64,000 nt of DNA from Trypanosoma brucei gambiense DAL972. Its lineage: Eukaryota; Euglenozoa; Kinetoplastea; Trypanosomatida; Trypanosomatidae. Location: NCBI RefSeq assembly GCF_000210295.1, contig NC_026737.1, positions 1-64,000 of the forward strand. The letters run 5' to 3'. Positions 22,414 through 31,612 of the stretch are shown here, one piece after another. Positions within the stretch are counted from its first letter, which is position 1. Every line of letters begins with the position of its first letter. The notes beneath the pieces are model-generated. The model worked only from the letters and a program-made list of their open reading frames with translations, did no database searches and was not told the origin of the DNA. Made by a program: the position numbers and the translations under genes.

Positions 22414-23670
22414 TCAAGGAAGCCCGTTGCGGTTTCCAGTTGCTAAGCTCCTTTCCATATTCTCGCCTCCCCGTTGTGTCGCATCGGAGTTTGCGAGGAG
22501 TGGCGTATCACCGCACGGGTAGTTCGCTCGCGGGCACCATCTCCAACGAACGTCCGACAAGGCGTACACAAGGACACCGATAATAATCAAGACGTAGGCT
22601 GCGAAGAAAACAGGCGTGGGGTAAATGCGAAAAAAAAACACATTCCATATGATCCCGTATACACTTGTCGCCAGTAGAGATACGTTACCGAAGACTGCGC
22701 TTTTCATGAAGAACAGAGATGGGATGCCAGTGTACACAAGCAACATCGAAAAACCAAACAACATCTGATAGAGCCAGTCCTCGGAAGTCCACACTTGCGT
22801 TCGCGAGTTGAAACCGTCCCACTCAACAACAAAAAACTGAATAGTAGCTATAACAAGAGCGAAACAAGACATGAAAGATATGCTTTCAATAACGGGTATG
22901 TAGGCTGGTACGTCCCTTGACTCCCCCTCCCCGGCGACTTCCGTTGCGGTCAACCGCGGGGAGACGTTTACCGTCTCGTCCTCGTGCTTGTGCTCGTTGA
23001 TGGTTGTTTCGCAATTACTCTCAGCTATTCGGTCTCGGGGGGTCGAGCCACCACCGGCACTTGGAAACTGAACATTGGAATTGCCCGGTTTAATTAAATA
23101 CTCCATGAAAACATTCGACACGGCGTACAAGCTTGCCGCGAGAAGGCATAAGAGGTCGCCCTTAAGGGCATTCGGACCAACTTCAGTGCGGGATATACCG
23201 TCAGCATCTAACAGGATAAGAAGGACCAGACCACCAGTTGCCACAACGCACCCAGTGATATGGGTTATGGAAAACCGCATCTTGAGGATAAAATAGCTCA
23301 AAACAAGCACACAAGGAATGGAAAAGCAGATAAGTAGCTGAGCCGAGACAAGGTCCGTGTACTGGAAAGCTTTCACAATAACAAAGTTCGCCTGCGAATC
23401 TACAAGCCCAAGAAAAAAGTACTTCCATGGCCTGTAGAAGAGCGTAAAGTTTTTGAACGTTTCATGTCGATGCCGAAGAAATAGAAAGAGGTACAGTGGG
23501 CCATAGAACGTGAAGATGAATGCGTATGCAGTTAGGGACTGAAGGACTGGATAGCTAGCGTTGTTGTTGATCAATTTGGTGGTCGACACTCCCGTAAAAG
23601 AGTTTAAAAGAGCTACAAGCTGACCAAACAGCACATACAACGGAAGCAACTTCAATGCCGACTTCCTCAT
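22414..23670 (-). CDS. SLC35F1/F2-type membrane transporter (DMT superfamily), 418 aa
   Basis: A multispanning protein of the SLC35F branch of the drug/metabolite transporter superfamily. I count about ten hydrophobic helices. Key family signatures are the block around residues 75-95 (VDSQANFVIVKAFQYTD, close to the VDxEAN..VVKAYQYT block of SLC35F1), the following helix LLICFSIP, and GDLLCLLAASLYAVSNV around residue 170. A hydrophilic loop of about 65 residues, rich in acidic residues and Ser/Thr, sits between helices near residues 190-255 and is probably cytosolic. The C-terminal tail is hydrophilic. Substrates of SLC35F proteins are poorly defined, so I give none. Translation is placed at the ATG at 23670; one TTG codon upstream stays in frame. 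The family call is strong, the transport activity is inference. Confidence 0.9.
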   Translation of the reverse strand: MRKSALKLLPLYVLFGQLVALLNSFTGVSTTKLINNNASYPVLQSLTAYAFIFTFYGPLYLFLFLRHRHETFKNFTLFYRPWKYFFLGLVDSQANFVIVKAFQYTDLVSAQLLICFSIPCVLVLSYFILKMRFSITHITGCVVATGGLVLLILLDADGISRTEVGPNALKGDLLCLLAASLYAVSNVFMEYLIKPGNSNVQFPSAGGGSTPRDRIAESNCETTINEHKHEDETVNVSPRLTATEVAGEGESRDVPAYIPVIESISFMSCFALVIATIQFFVVEWDGFNSRTQVWTSEDWLYQMLFGFSMLLVYTGIPSLFFMKSAVFGNVSLLATSVYGIIWNVFFFRIYPTPVFFAAYVLIIIGVLVYALSDVRWRWCPRANYPCGDTPLLANSDATQRGGENMERSLATGNRNGLP

Positions 23671-24046
23671 CAATGGTGTTTTCCCCCCTGAAATTTGCCC
23701 TCCCTTCCCTGCTTTAGGTGTTACTAACTCGTAGGTAGAATCGTGAATACATACAAACGTGGAAAAAGAATTGTGAGAACAGTTGATTTAATGGAATAGC
23801 AGCAAACGAACCCTGAGGGAGGCTCAAAAACACACGCATGTGCATAATACGCAAAGGCACACAACACAGTTCAAAGTTAGCAATGTGTGGTGACAAACTA
23901 CGCCGAATATTATGCGAAAAGTTAAAGCGTAAAGGGGGAAAAAAGGTGGCGCAACCGTTTGCGTTCCTCCTCGCTCGTACCCGAGCCATGTACGTTGTAA
24001 GACAAATGTAGTTACAAAGGCAGTACACCGGAAGGAAACAATACTT
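23671..24046. other. Intergenic spacer
   Basis: The spacer of 376 bases contains purine-rich runs on + at 23761-23772 and 23936-23947, usable as polypyrimidine tracts for the SLC35F-like gene. No gene is seen. Confidence 0.6.
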
Positions 24047-25186
24047 CTAGAACTTACCCTCACTGTTTAGATCCCTTCTTTTCGACAGTATCGCTTCGAG
24101 GAGTTGCTGATACACGTAGGTCGAGAAGACTGAAGTCAGTTTTCGTTGAAGCCACATTGGAATGTGACTTGGGATGCTGGCGTCGTTCGCAGATGTCATC
24201 ACCACAAGAGTCCCGTCCAGTTTCCGGGTTTCTTTGAAATGACTGGTAGTCTCCATGAAAAGATTATACACTGCCTTTGTGTTCTCTTCGCTCACCATAC
24301 TCCCACCAAACGACAAGCGATCCGGTTGCTTCCAAACTTGAGCTGTGACATCAGAAATAGGGACGATAAGTACGTGTTGATAATTCATAGAAACAAGAGA
24401 AACCTTCCGCCCTCCGCTGCATGACCGCATCCACTCGGCAAACCGCTCAGACTGTGTCCGCGCATGGTTTAGCATCTCGCCATCTCCACTATAGAGGACA
24501 TCATACATTCTCAGCGGATTGGCGTCGGCCCCCCCTTGCTTTGTGTAACACAAGGAACGACGTTGATAAATAAATAGGCGCTCTGCGATTCCAAATTTTT
24601 CCAACAGCGAGTTCCCCACCCTGTGGGCAAACCAACCGCTGTCGACAACGCAACTGGTGACATCTGGCAACAAGAGACATCTGTCACCCTCACAAACCGG
24701 AGTTTTGCGTGTCACATGCTCCATGGGGCGCCGTATAAGACCCAACGGGTCAATAAACTTCCGCGTGCCGTCGTCCCATCGACAAAACATTGTGTAATTG
24801 TGGTCCCATTGCCGTCGCAGCTTGAGATCTGTCATGTGGCGGTGAACTTCCTCAGGAGCCACCCCAGGAAGGTAACCAATGAGACGAAGAACTGGCACTC
24901 CTCGACCACCATTAGACACGGCGGTGTACGTTGTGCTTAGCCGAAGTACCTGCAACCCCGGTTCATTCCCTACGCTCTCTAACTTCGCTGGTGGCGGAAA
25001 ACTTGTACTTTCGATGCGCCACTGCCCTTTGTGTGCATCTAAAAAGTCCATGCATGCTAGAAGTTGCTCAGAACCACTCACAGGAGATGACAGTTCTTGC
25101 AGCCACACGGAAGAACGCCTGGTGAAGGTGGCAACAGCGGCGGAAACGCAGAGAGTCGCAGTCCTCCTATAGAACGTTCGTGGCAT
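24047..25186 (-). CDS. START-domain lipid-binding protein, 379 aa
   Basis: A StAR-related lipid-transfer (START) domain fills most of the protein, roughly residues 45-370. Visible signatures are LRRQWDHNYTMFCRWDD (~127-145), matching the conserved R..WD block of START proteins, and the C-terminal helix region beginning IPSHIPMWL, a typical START ending that closes over the lipid cavity. The first 25 residues are rich in Arg, Thr, Ala and Ser with no acidic residue (MPRTFYRRTATL...), which suggests a mitochondrial presequence; this is inference. The ligand cannot be read from the sequence. The start is the ATG at 25186; a TTG four codons upstream is in frame. The gene sits between the SLC35F-like gene and an unrecognised gene with no functional link visible. 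Confidence 0.78.
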   Translation of the reverse strand: MPRTFYRRTATLCVSAAVATFTRRSSVWLQELSSPVSGSEQLLACMDFLDAHKGQWRIESTSFPPPAKLESVGNEPGLQVLRLSTTYTAVSNGGRGVPVLRLIGYLPGVAPEEVHRHMTDLKLRRQWDHNYTMFCRWDDGTRKFIDPLGLIRRPMEHVTRKTPVCEGDRCLLLPDVTSCVVDSGWFAHRVGNSLLEKFGIAERLFIYQRRSLCYTKQGGADANPLRMYDVLYSGDGEMLNHARTQSERFAEWMRSCSGGRKVSLVSMNYQHVLIVPISDVTAQVWKQPDRLSFGGSMVSEENTKAVYNLFMETTSHFKETRKLDGTLVVMTSANDASIPSHIPMWLQRKLTSVFSTYVYQQLLEAILSKRRDLNSEGKF

Positions 25187-25500
25187 AACTGTAGCCAAAC
25201 ACCTGCTTTCTCACTCTGCGGTGCTACTTACGTCGATTCCATTGGCGCACACAAACACACACAGACGTGAGATTGATTATAGTGGCGAGGACGATACACA
25301 ATAAATAATGAGAGGGAAGTGGTGAATCGGTAAAAGGTGCGGAAGATCAGTTGGATGAAGCGGTCGAGGTGGGAGAAAAAGATAGGCGGAAGAACGTTTG
25401 CAAGGATTACGAATGTAAGGAACATGCACATATATATATATATATATGCGTCTGTGCGTGTAAACCAGCGCCCGAAAAGACTGGATTTGTTGGCGTATTC
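25187..25500. other. Intergenic spacer with an AT microsatellite
   Basis: The spacer of 314 bases has a purine-rich stretch on + around 25368-25395 (likely polypyrimidine signal for the START gene) and an (AT)9 run at 25429-25447. No gene is seen. Confidence 0.6.
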
Positions 25501-26190
25501 TCACATTTCACCTAACCTCCCTTCTTTACGCATGAGAAGTACGCATTCGAGTTCCTTCTCCGCTAGTAGTGCGCTTGGGTACATTTGGTCAGCATTAACC
25601 AAAGTCATAAAAGAACTCGGTGTACGAACCGTCTTTACTGCTTCAGCCAAGCCGCCCATACGAACCGCAATTACAGTGGAAACCCATAGATTAAATGGCC
25701 GTGGGCGAAAGCCTCCACGATGCACGGGGACACTTAGTTGGCACAAGTTCTTGGGCAGGACGAATAGATGACTTACATCTTTGGGTATGTTGTACCAACG
25801 CGGTTTACCATCGGAAGATGCCGCAGCCGACAACGCCATCAAGCTGCCTTCACCTGAATTGTGTGGCAAAACGCCCCCAGGCGCAAGGAACTCCTTGTTT
25901 ATTGGGAACTTATACAATGTATCGCGTGCTAGCGCGGGCGATGATGCAAGTTGGACAAAACTCTCCCCGGTTAGAGGGGACCAAATGTTTAGAGGGCTGC
26001 ACATGTAACGCAGCGTCAGACCGAGAGCAGACGCAAGTTCACAGCTAAGCCAAAGAGGACTTCCGAGACGGTGCACATGCGCGAAATGGGTTACCTGCCG
26101 AACAGTGGAACAGTCTGTGATAAATTCCCTGGTGTCGAGAAGATACACCACTTGTGAAGAATTGTGACTCCCTCTACTTGTCAAACGCAT
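25501..26190 (-). CDS. Unrecognised conserved-type protein, 229 aa
   Basis: I do not recognise this protein. It opens on an ATG at 26190 and is an uninterrupted frame of normal composition, oriented and spaced like its neighbours, so I take it as a real gene. The protein has no clear membrane helix and no coiled coil. The N-terminal 20 residues are Arg/Ser/Thr-rich with few acids, which could be a mitochondrial signal, but this is weak. Visible blocks include an LLDTREFITDC segment near residue 17 and a basic, aromatic stretch PKDVSHLFVLPKNL near residue 136. A mitochondrial ribosomal or RNA-processing accessory factor would fit the style, without direct support. Confidence 0.7.
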   Translation of the reverse strand: MRLTSRGSHNSSQVVYLLDTREFITDCSTVRQVTHFAHVHRLGSPLWLSCELASALGLTLRYMCSPLNIWSPLTGESFVQLASSPALARDTLYKFPINKEFLAPGGVLPHNSGEGSLMALSAAASSDGKPRWYNIPKDVSHLFVLPKNLCQLSVPVHRGGFRPRPFNLWVSTVIAVRMGGLAEAVKTVRTPSSFMTLVNADQMYPSALLAEKELECVLLMRKEGRLGEM

Positions 26191-26979
26191 TCTTTCTCGT
26201 TAGTTTGTTCGTTTCCGTCCTAACGGCATGACGTGCGTGTGTGAAAGAAATTCACCATTGTGCAGCAAAAGAGCGCACAAGTAGTGCAAACATTTAAAAA
26301 AATAATACACAAGTAGATATATATATCAATGTGTTGACGGGGATACAGCAAGTGAAATAGCCGAACTTACTCATCAACATACTTTTCTTCAGTAATCTCT
26401 AACGAGTGAAACTCGTTAGCACACGCCGAGGTGGCGCCTAAGCCCTGTTCCCTCTGCGCCGCATCTCTCTCTCTCTTTTTCATCGTCTTGGTTAACCCCA
26501 CGCACTTTCATAGCAATACCAACAATATTTGCACAATCCGCTGCGGGCCTTCAATAAATGGAAATTTTCCAGCACACCGAGCACAGTGTTGGTCAAACCG
26601 TCACACAACAAATTCCAACAATGAAAAACACACTGCTTGCAGATCCTCTCTTGAAACTACACCAAATGGTGTGTCTTTGTCTGCTGCCTGAAATAGTTCT
26701 GCGCTTTTGACACTGGAAAAGTTAACCAGCATCAACCCAGAGTCTTGTGCACGCCGCACTACAGCAGACACGCGCCCATTCCTACGGAGTTTGCAAATCT
26801 CATGTACGAGATGTTACCTACTGCTTTCAACTCAGTGGCCGCCAATAATAGAGGCGCGCCCAGAAATGTCACGGGAGGTTATGCCACCGTATTTTCCCAG
26901 CGCATCGCTGTGGGAAAAAATAACAAATACAAGAAGTTCACATACCCTCTCCTTCCCTGCGAGGGTTCGTATCATGCGG
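26191..26979. other. Intergenic spacer with a perfect hairpin
   Basis: The spacer of 789 bases holds the 3' UTR of the 508-codon gene and the 5' region of the 229-codon gene. It includes a perfect 9-bp inverted repeat with a 3-base loop at 26399-26419 and a CT-rich run on + near 26464-26480. No gene is seen. Confidence 0.55.
26399..26419. repeat. Perfect 9-bp inverted repeat with GAA loop
   Basis: CTAACGAGT is followed by GAA and then ACTCGTTAG, a perfect stem on either strand. It lies in a spacer and would be present in the 3' UTR or intergenic RNA of the minus-strand unit. There is no T-run after it, and rho-independent terminators are not expected here. Its role is unknown. Confidence 0.7.
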
Positions 26980-28506
26980 TTAATAACCTTTACGTCTTCG
27001 TTTACCCATCCTCAGAGAGCGCCACACGACCTTTTCAGAATCACTATCGGAGTCCACGAAAAGATCTCCGCCGAGATGCAATTTGAGACACGTTTCCGCC
27101 TTCGCATGTGCGCATTTTAGCAGTGGCAAAGAGAATTGTAATCGACCGCAAGAATACAACGCGGTCGCGAACAACAGATCAGCGCTATTACTTATTAGCT
27201 GTTTATCGGATACGGACGGAATATCGGCAGACGGCACCGATGCGAAGCGGAACGTATTCTTTTCTGCCTTCCACACCGTCTTGGTATTTGGATTGGATTC
27301 CAGGGTGACGGATTCGAGAAAGAAAACATCCTCCACTTCGTGCATTTCTGAAGTGTCACTGACCGGCCCAACAGCGAGAGGCTCGGTTAGCACAAGTTGC
27401 TCCAACATTTTACTAAATTCAGCACAACGCGATGCTTTCAGGGGTCTCGAACTTCGAAGAGTTGAGACAATGCTTGTGGCAAGGGTCTCTCCACGTTGTG
27501 AAAGCAGTAAAAGCATGTGTCTGAAGGTACAGGTTCGAATCCACGATTTGGCTCCCAACGCTGGGAGCAAAGAGTACGTGCACGACACATGCGACAGAAT
27601 AATGGAAACCGCTTGCTGGATTACTGAAGATCTAAAGACAGTGCTTCGTTTACCCCAATATTCGATAATGTACTGCAATGCGCTCAATATGGTGTTATGT
27701 TTCATTTGGCAACGATATATGAAAGCAGCGGACGCTTGCTCAACAGAGGTCACACTACGTAACTCTTCCGTTGAAAGCAATAAGACTGCATTTACGGGAG
27801 GACGCTGCCGGCATATAATACGATCATCGTAGTAGGATAGCATCCCCAGCGCAAAACGATTCGCCGCCTCCTCCACAAGGTAGCGACGGTCTTGCAAAGA
27901 TATTGCAGTCAGTATAGGAAAGGCCATTTCCAAATTATAGATAGTGATATATGTAGCTGAAGTGCGTGCGAGATAATAGAAAACCCACATCACGAGCTTC
28001 TTTAAGAATAATTCCATAAACTGAGAAGTGGTACAGAGGCCGTTGCGCTCAGTTCCTGTCAGCATCTGTGCATGAAAACTCCACGAGTTGTGTACGGGTC
28101 GAAACATTTGAGTGTGGCCGCCTTCAGCACTCCCCAAGAACAACAGTGCTTCAATGCGTCCGCGCTCGCGTTTTTGTGGAGCGAAAAAGGAGGTTGCGCC
28201 ATCTTTATGAGTAAGTTGTATCATTTCGCTCCTCTTCTCACGCCGGAGAATGTCACCCACAACCGGAAAACAAACAGCTGGGGACCGCGTGACATCATGC
28301 GAGGACCAATGAAGGCAATGATTTTTCGTTTCACTCACCATTCGCCCAAAACCATGAGGCAGCTGCCCGAAGTATACCCCAGCGCGAGGTGGTGAAATAA
28401 CAGGCTCGACACCCCCACGACGCACAAGAAGTTCCGAAACATCAACAGGAGTCAAATGGGTGATTTGTGACAACACATTTTCTGTGGGTACATTTGCGCT
28501 TTTCAT
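26980..28506 (-). CDS. Unrecognised protein, 508 aa, with acidic patch and basic tail
   Basis: I do not recognise a family. The frame starts at an ATG (28506). A strong polypyrimidine tract on the coding strand (28585-28635) is followed by an AG at 28563-28562, giving a 5' UTR of about 55 nt, which supports this start. The protein is soluble-looking with many short helices. Around residues 165-330 there are Leu- and aromatic-rich helical stretches (for example LVMWVFYYLARTSATYI). Near the C-terminus a Ser/Asp cluster (DSDSDSE, ~487-493) is followed by GKRRRKGY, a short basic tail that could be a nuclear localisation signal. No catalytic motif is evident. Confidence 0.75.
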   Translation of the reverse strand: MKSANVPTENVLSQITHLTPVDVSELLVRRGGVEPVISPPRAGVYFGQLPHGFGRMVSETKNHCLHWSSHDVTRSPAVCFPVVGDILRREKRSEMIQLTHKDGATSFFAPQKRERGRIEALLFLGSAEGGHTQMFRPVHNSWSFHAQMLTGTERNGLCTTSQFMELFLKKLVMWVFYYLARTSATYITIYNLEMAFPILTAISLQDRRYLVEEAANRFALGMLSYYDDRIICRQRPPVNAVLLLSTEELRSVTSVEQASAAFIYRCQMKHNTILSALQYIIEYWGKRSTVFRSSVIQQAVSIILSHVSCTYSLLPALGAKSWIRTCTFRHMLLLLSQRGETLATSIVSTLRSSRPLKASRCAEFSKMLEQLVLTEPLAVGPVSDTSEMHEVEDVFFLESVTLESNPNTKTVWKAEKNTFRFASVPSADIPSVSDKQLISNSADLLFATALYSCGRLQFSLPLLKCAHAKAETCLKLHLGGDLFVDSDSDSEKVVWRSLRMGKRRRKGY

Positions 28507-29093
28507 AGATATCCCCTAATGCGAACCTGAAGCGACTATTCAAATACGCACAACAGCCATACTCATCAAAGGGTGGTGGAATCATAAAAGAAAAAAGAAA
28601 GGGGGAGGAAAAGGAGGAGGATGGGAAGACAGAAAGTTACAGCTCGCGAGTATGGGGGCTTGTTAATGCCTCAGCATATTGCACATACGCAAAGCATGTA
28701 TGCAAGCATGTACATACATATATATTGCCCATTAAACGAAAAGACACGACCTACAAAATCTAAGGGAGGTTGTTAAACCTTAAACACTGGGCGCTTATAT
28801 ATAAATATGTGTACATGTGCAGTAAAAATGAGGGGGTTTCGGTCGTACGGGTTCTGATATGGTTGCAGTGCAATTAACACACATCACAGTAATCAAAAAT
28901 GGTCTTTTAACCATGCCAATACGTATATATATGTGCGAAAGGAAGATGCTGTTACACCATTCAATTTCATCATCGCCTACAAACACGTCAAATGATAACA
29001 ACCATAATAACCCGAAGCCGGCACATGGTCATAGCCGACCACTCCCAGACACAAGCGAAAACGTAAACATCTGTTTATATGCATATGTGCATA

Positions 29094-29131
<38 letters not shown>

Positions 29132-29253
29132 AGAAGCAGTGATGCATATTCTCCTCCTTCTCCGCTTTTTTTGCTTATAGTACATACGGTAACAAAGTCA
29201 TCTCAAAGCAACGCACGTGACAGAACGACCGATGCCTCAAAGCTTTCCGTCCC
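28507..29253. other. Intergenic spacer with strong polypyrimidine signal and AT microsatellite
   Basis: The spacer contains the purine-rich run on + at 28585-28635 that serves the 508-codon gene, and an AT dinucleotide run at 29099-29129. No gene is seen. Confidence 0.6.
29099..29129. repeat. AT dinucleotide microsatellite
   Basis: About 15 uninterrupted AT units in the 3' UTR/intergenic region downstream of the acireductone-dioxygenase-like gene. Confidence 0.9.
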
Positions 29254-30096
29254 CTACCTGAAGCCAAGTTCCTTTCCAACGTTCCCCTTTTTGAGTAACA
29301 TCAAGTAGTTAAGCCGAACTTTTTGCGACTCAGCACGGGGATTACTGCGAAAGATGGGAGCGAACCGTGTGGAATCACGGAAAATTCGGTAGAGAGCAAC
29401 GAAGTCATCTTCGTCCAGCGTTCCTCGTTGATAGAGCCCTGGGGGAAAGACAAACAAGTCACCCGTCTTTGCGTGAATGCGAATCCATTTGTCCTGCTTG
29501 GAACGCACATCAATGAAGCAAGATCCATCGACCACAATGCGTATCTGCTCATCCTCGTTGTAGTGTTCCTGATACCACCGTTCCAAAAACTGTTCATCCT
29601 TACACGTCTGCGAAAGTTTTACCTCATCTGTATGTTTGTAGTTGCGCTCCTTCACAATTTGCCTGACAACAGAGAAGTCGTTCAAGCTCACATTGAAATA
29701 TATTATACCAAGTTCCTTCAACTGTTGTAATGTCGGAACTGGTGCGTCACGCTTCCGACCTTTCTTCAGACTGGCCAGGCACAACTGCGGCTTTGAAGTT
29801 ACATCGTCAAGATACCACATATCTACGAGGCCATCATTCACTACCGAGGGCGGAATGGGTGGAAGGTCTTGAATGATATCCGAACCAAGTCGGCGCCACT
29901 CCTCCTCCTGCCGTTTACGCCTCTTTTCCTCCTCTATTCTCCGTTCCTCCGCCTCACGCCGCCTGTTTTCTTCTGCCTCACGCTCTGCTGCTGCACGGCG
30001 CTCCCGCTCCTCCTTTTCCTTCTGTCGCTTCAAATCACGCTCACGAATCTCCTGCTCTTCTTTGAGTCGTTGCGCCGCATCCGTGTCGGGTTCCAT
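29254..30096 (-). CDS. Acireductone dioxygenase (ARD)-like cupin, probably catalytically dead, with charged N-terminal helix (280 aa)
   Basis: Residues ~91-255 align along their length with acireductone dioxygenase, the metal-dependent cupin of methionine salvage. Matching blocks are MWYLDD (93-98), ERNY (150-153), WYQEHYNEDEQIRIVVDG (174-191), DKWIRI (202-207) and FPPGLYQRGTLDED (217-230). ARDs bind Fe or Ni through H, H, E (in EHxHxxxxE) and a later H (in YHR). Here only the first survives: His178 is present, but Asn180, Gln184 and Gln223 occupy the other three places. I infer loss of dioxygenase activity. Residues ~8-70 are almost entirely Glu, Arg, Lys, Ala and Gln and should form a long single helix or coiled coil absent from standard ARDs of about 180 residues. 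A scaffold or binding role is possible. The start is the first ATG. Confidence 0.92.
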   Translation of the reverse strand: MEPDTDAAQRLKEEQEIRERDLKRQKEKEERERRAAAEREAEENRRREAEERRIEEEKRRKRQEEEWRRLGSDIIQDLPPIPPSVVNDGLVDMWYLDDVTSKPQLCLASLKKGRKRDAPVPTLQQLKELGIIYFNVSLNDFSVVRQIVKERNYKHTDEVKLSQTCKDEQFLERWYQEHYNEDEQIRIVVDGSCFIDVRSKQDKWIRIHAKTGDLFVFPPGLYQRGTLDEDDFVALYRIFRDSTRFAPIFRSNPRAESQKVRLNYLMLLKKGNVGKELGFR

Positions 30097-31612
30097 TTCT
30101 CACTTACACACGAACAAATTCTATTTTCTTTTTTTTTTTACCTTTTACCTTTTTCTTATCTTATCCTTCCTCCTTTTCTCACTGTGTGTGTATATGCTTT
30201 TACAAGAATACTTGCTTTATTTGTTTAGCTATTGGCTTCGTCCGTCCTCGGAAAAGGTGTTGTGTTTTTTTTTTAATTCCTGTATTCAACTCGCCCAGAT
30301 CAATAATAAAGAACAAAAAAGAATATTATCTCCTTCGGTAATATATTCTTTCGTTTTGCAAGTTGCTGTAGTATTTGACTGTTTTTGTTTTTGTCGTCTT
30401 CTTTTTTTTTTTGGCTGGTATCTTTTTTTCCTCCCTTTTTTCTTCTTTTAGGCTACTCGGTTGGTTGTGGTTCTACAAGTTGGTGAAAAAAAAAGGTGTG
30501 AAAAATGAGGGACGGTTTCACTTTGAATACGTGCTTTCAGCCATAATTAATATTTAACTTCAATTATCTGAGTTGAACATATTCTTCTGTTGTTATTATT
30601 CTTCACACCTCTTACCATCTAAAACTATTGCAGTCAAGCATTCGACCTAGTGTTTAGTCACATAGTATTTTTTTTCCTTTTTGTTTTGTTTATTCTCTTA
30701 GCGTATTGATTTTTTTTTTAAAAAAAGCCTGATTTCTCCCCTTAAAGCAAGAAGAAAAAAAATAGTGACAATAATAAAAGCAACAATTCAGACTGAGTTG
30801 TATGCAAAATACTATGACTTTTTAAATTATACGTTAATTTGTATACCCACCTGATGCATTTGTTCTCTCAGCAATGAAATTATACGGCTGACGTCTTTGG
30901 GAAAATGTAATAATAAAACGATAATACAAAGACGTATTGCGCGTGTCACAAGTAAATAATTTTTTTTGTTTTTTTACCCTCCAATTTATGCCTCTACAAG
31001 TCGTTGTATCCTCTGATTATGGTTTGTTTTTGTTTGTTTCTTCTTGTTTCTGTGGTTGTTGCATGTTGTCATTTCATACATCAGTCGTGTTTCACTAAGC
31101 GGTTACAATGCGTAGCAAGAACCACAAATGCAAAACGAAAACATATCGAAATGTACATTCAGAATTACGTGAGAATACCTTTATTTGATGTAAAACCTAC
31201 CATTTTAAAAAAAAAAAGAGAGAGAGAGATTAACCAAAAAAAAAAAACAGTATGAATGACAAAAAAAAAACTAACACATGCGCGCAGAGAAAGAGGAAAG
31301 CACAATCATTAACATCAAATAAAGAAATGTCACATGGCTACGGCACAAGCCTGGTAAAATACAGAATTATAAGGCGAAATAAAACACAAAAAAACGTGCA
31401 CGCTGAGATGCAAAACATGTCTCATTTTCTATTGTGTATGTATTTAATACACGATTTCCCTTCCCCTTTCCCTCTATCCGCAACAGAAACACATGTTTTC
31501 CTCCTCTTTTTGGAAGTCGCTCATTCTACAAATACTCCCTCACCATTGGACGGACATCACAACCGGCACATCTCATTTTGTTGCACCATCTTATGATTTT
31601 GGAAATTTGTTA
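30097..31612. other. Long intergenic spacer (1.5 kb)
   Basis: The first 400 bases on + are pyrimidine-rich, so the coding strand is purine-rich here. Further out, A-rich runs (30304-30325, 30486-30496, 31206-31260) give polypyrimidine tracts for the ARD-like gene. The remainder is low-complexity AT-rich DNA and presumably a long 3' UTR of the Myb-like gene. No gene is supported. Confidence 0.55.

Noticed and set aside
27083..27832. A 249-codon + frame inside the 508-codon gene
   Set aside because: It is antisense to a gene with good start and splice signals, and has no family resemblance.
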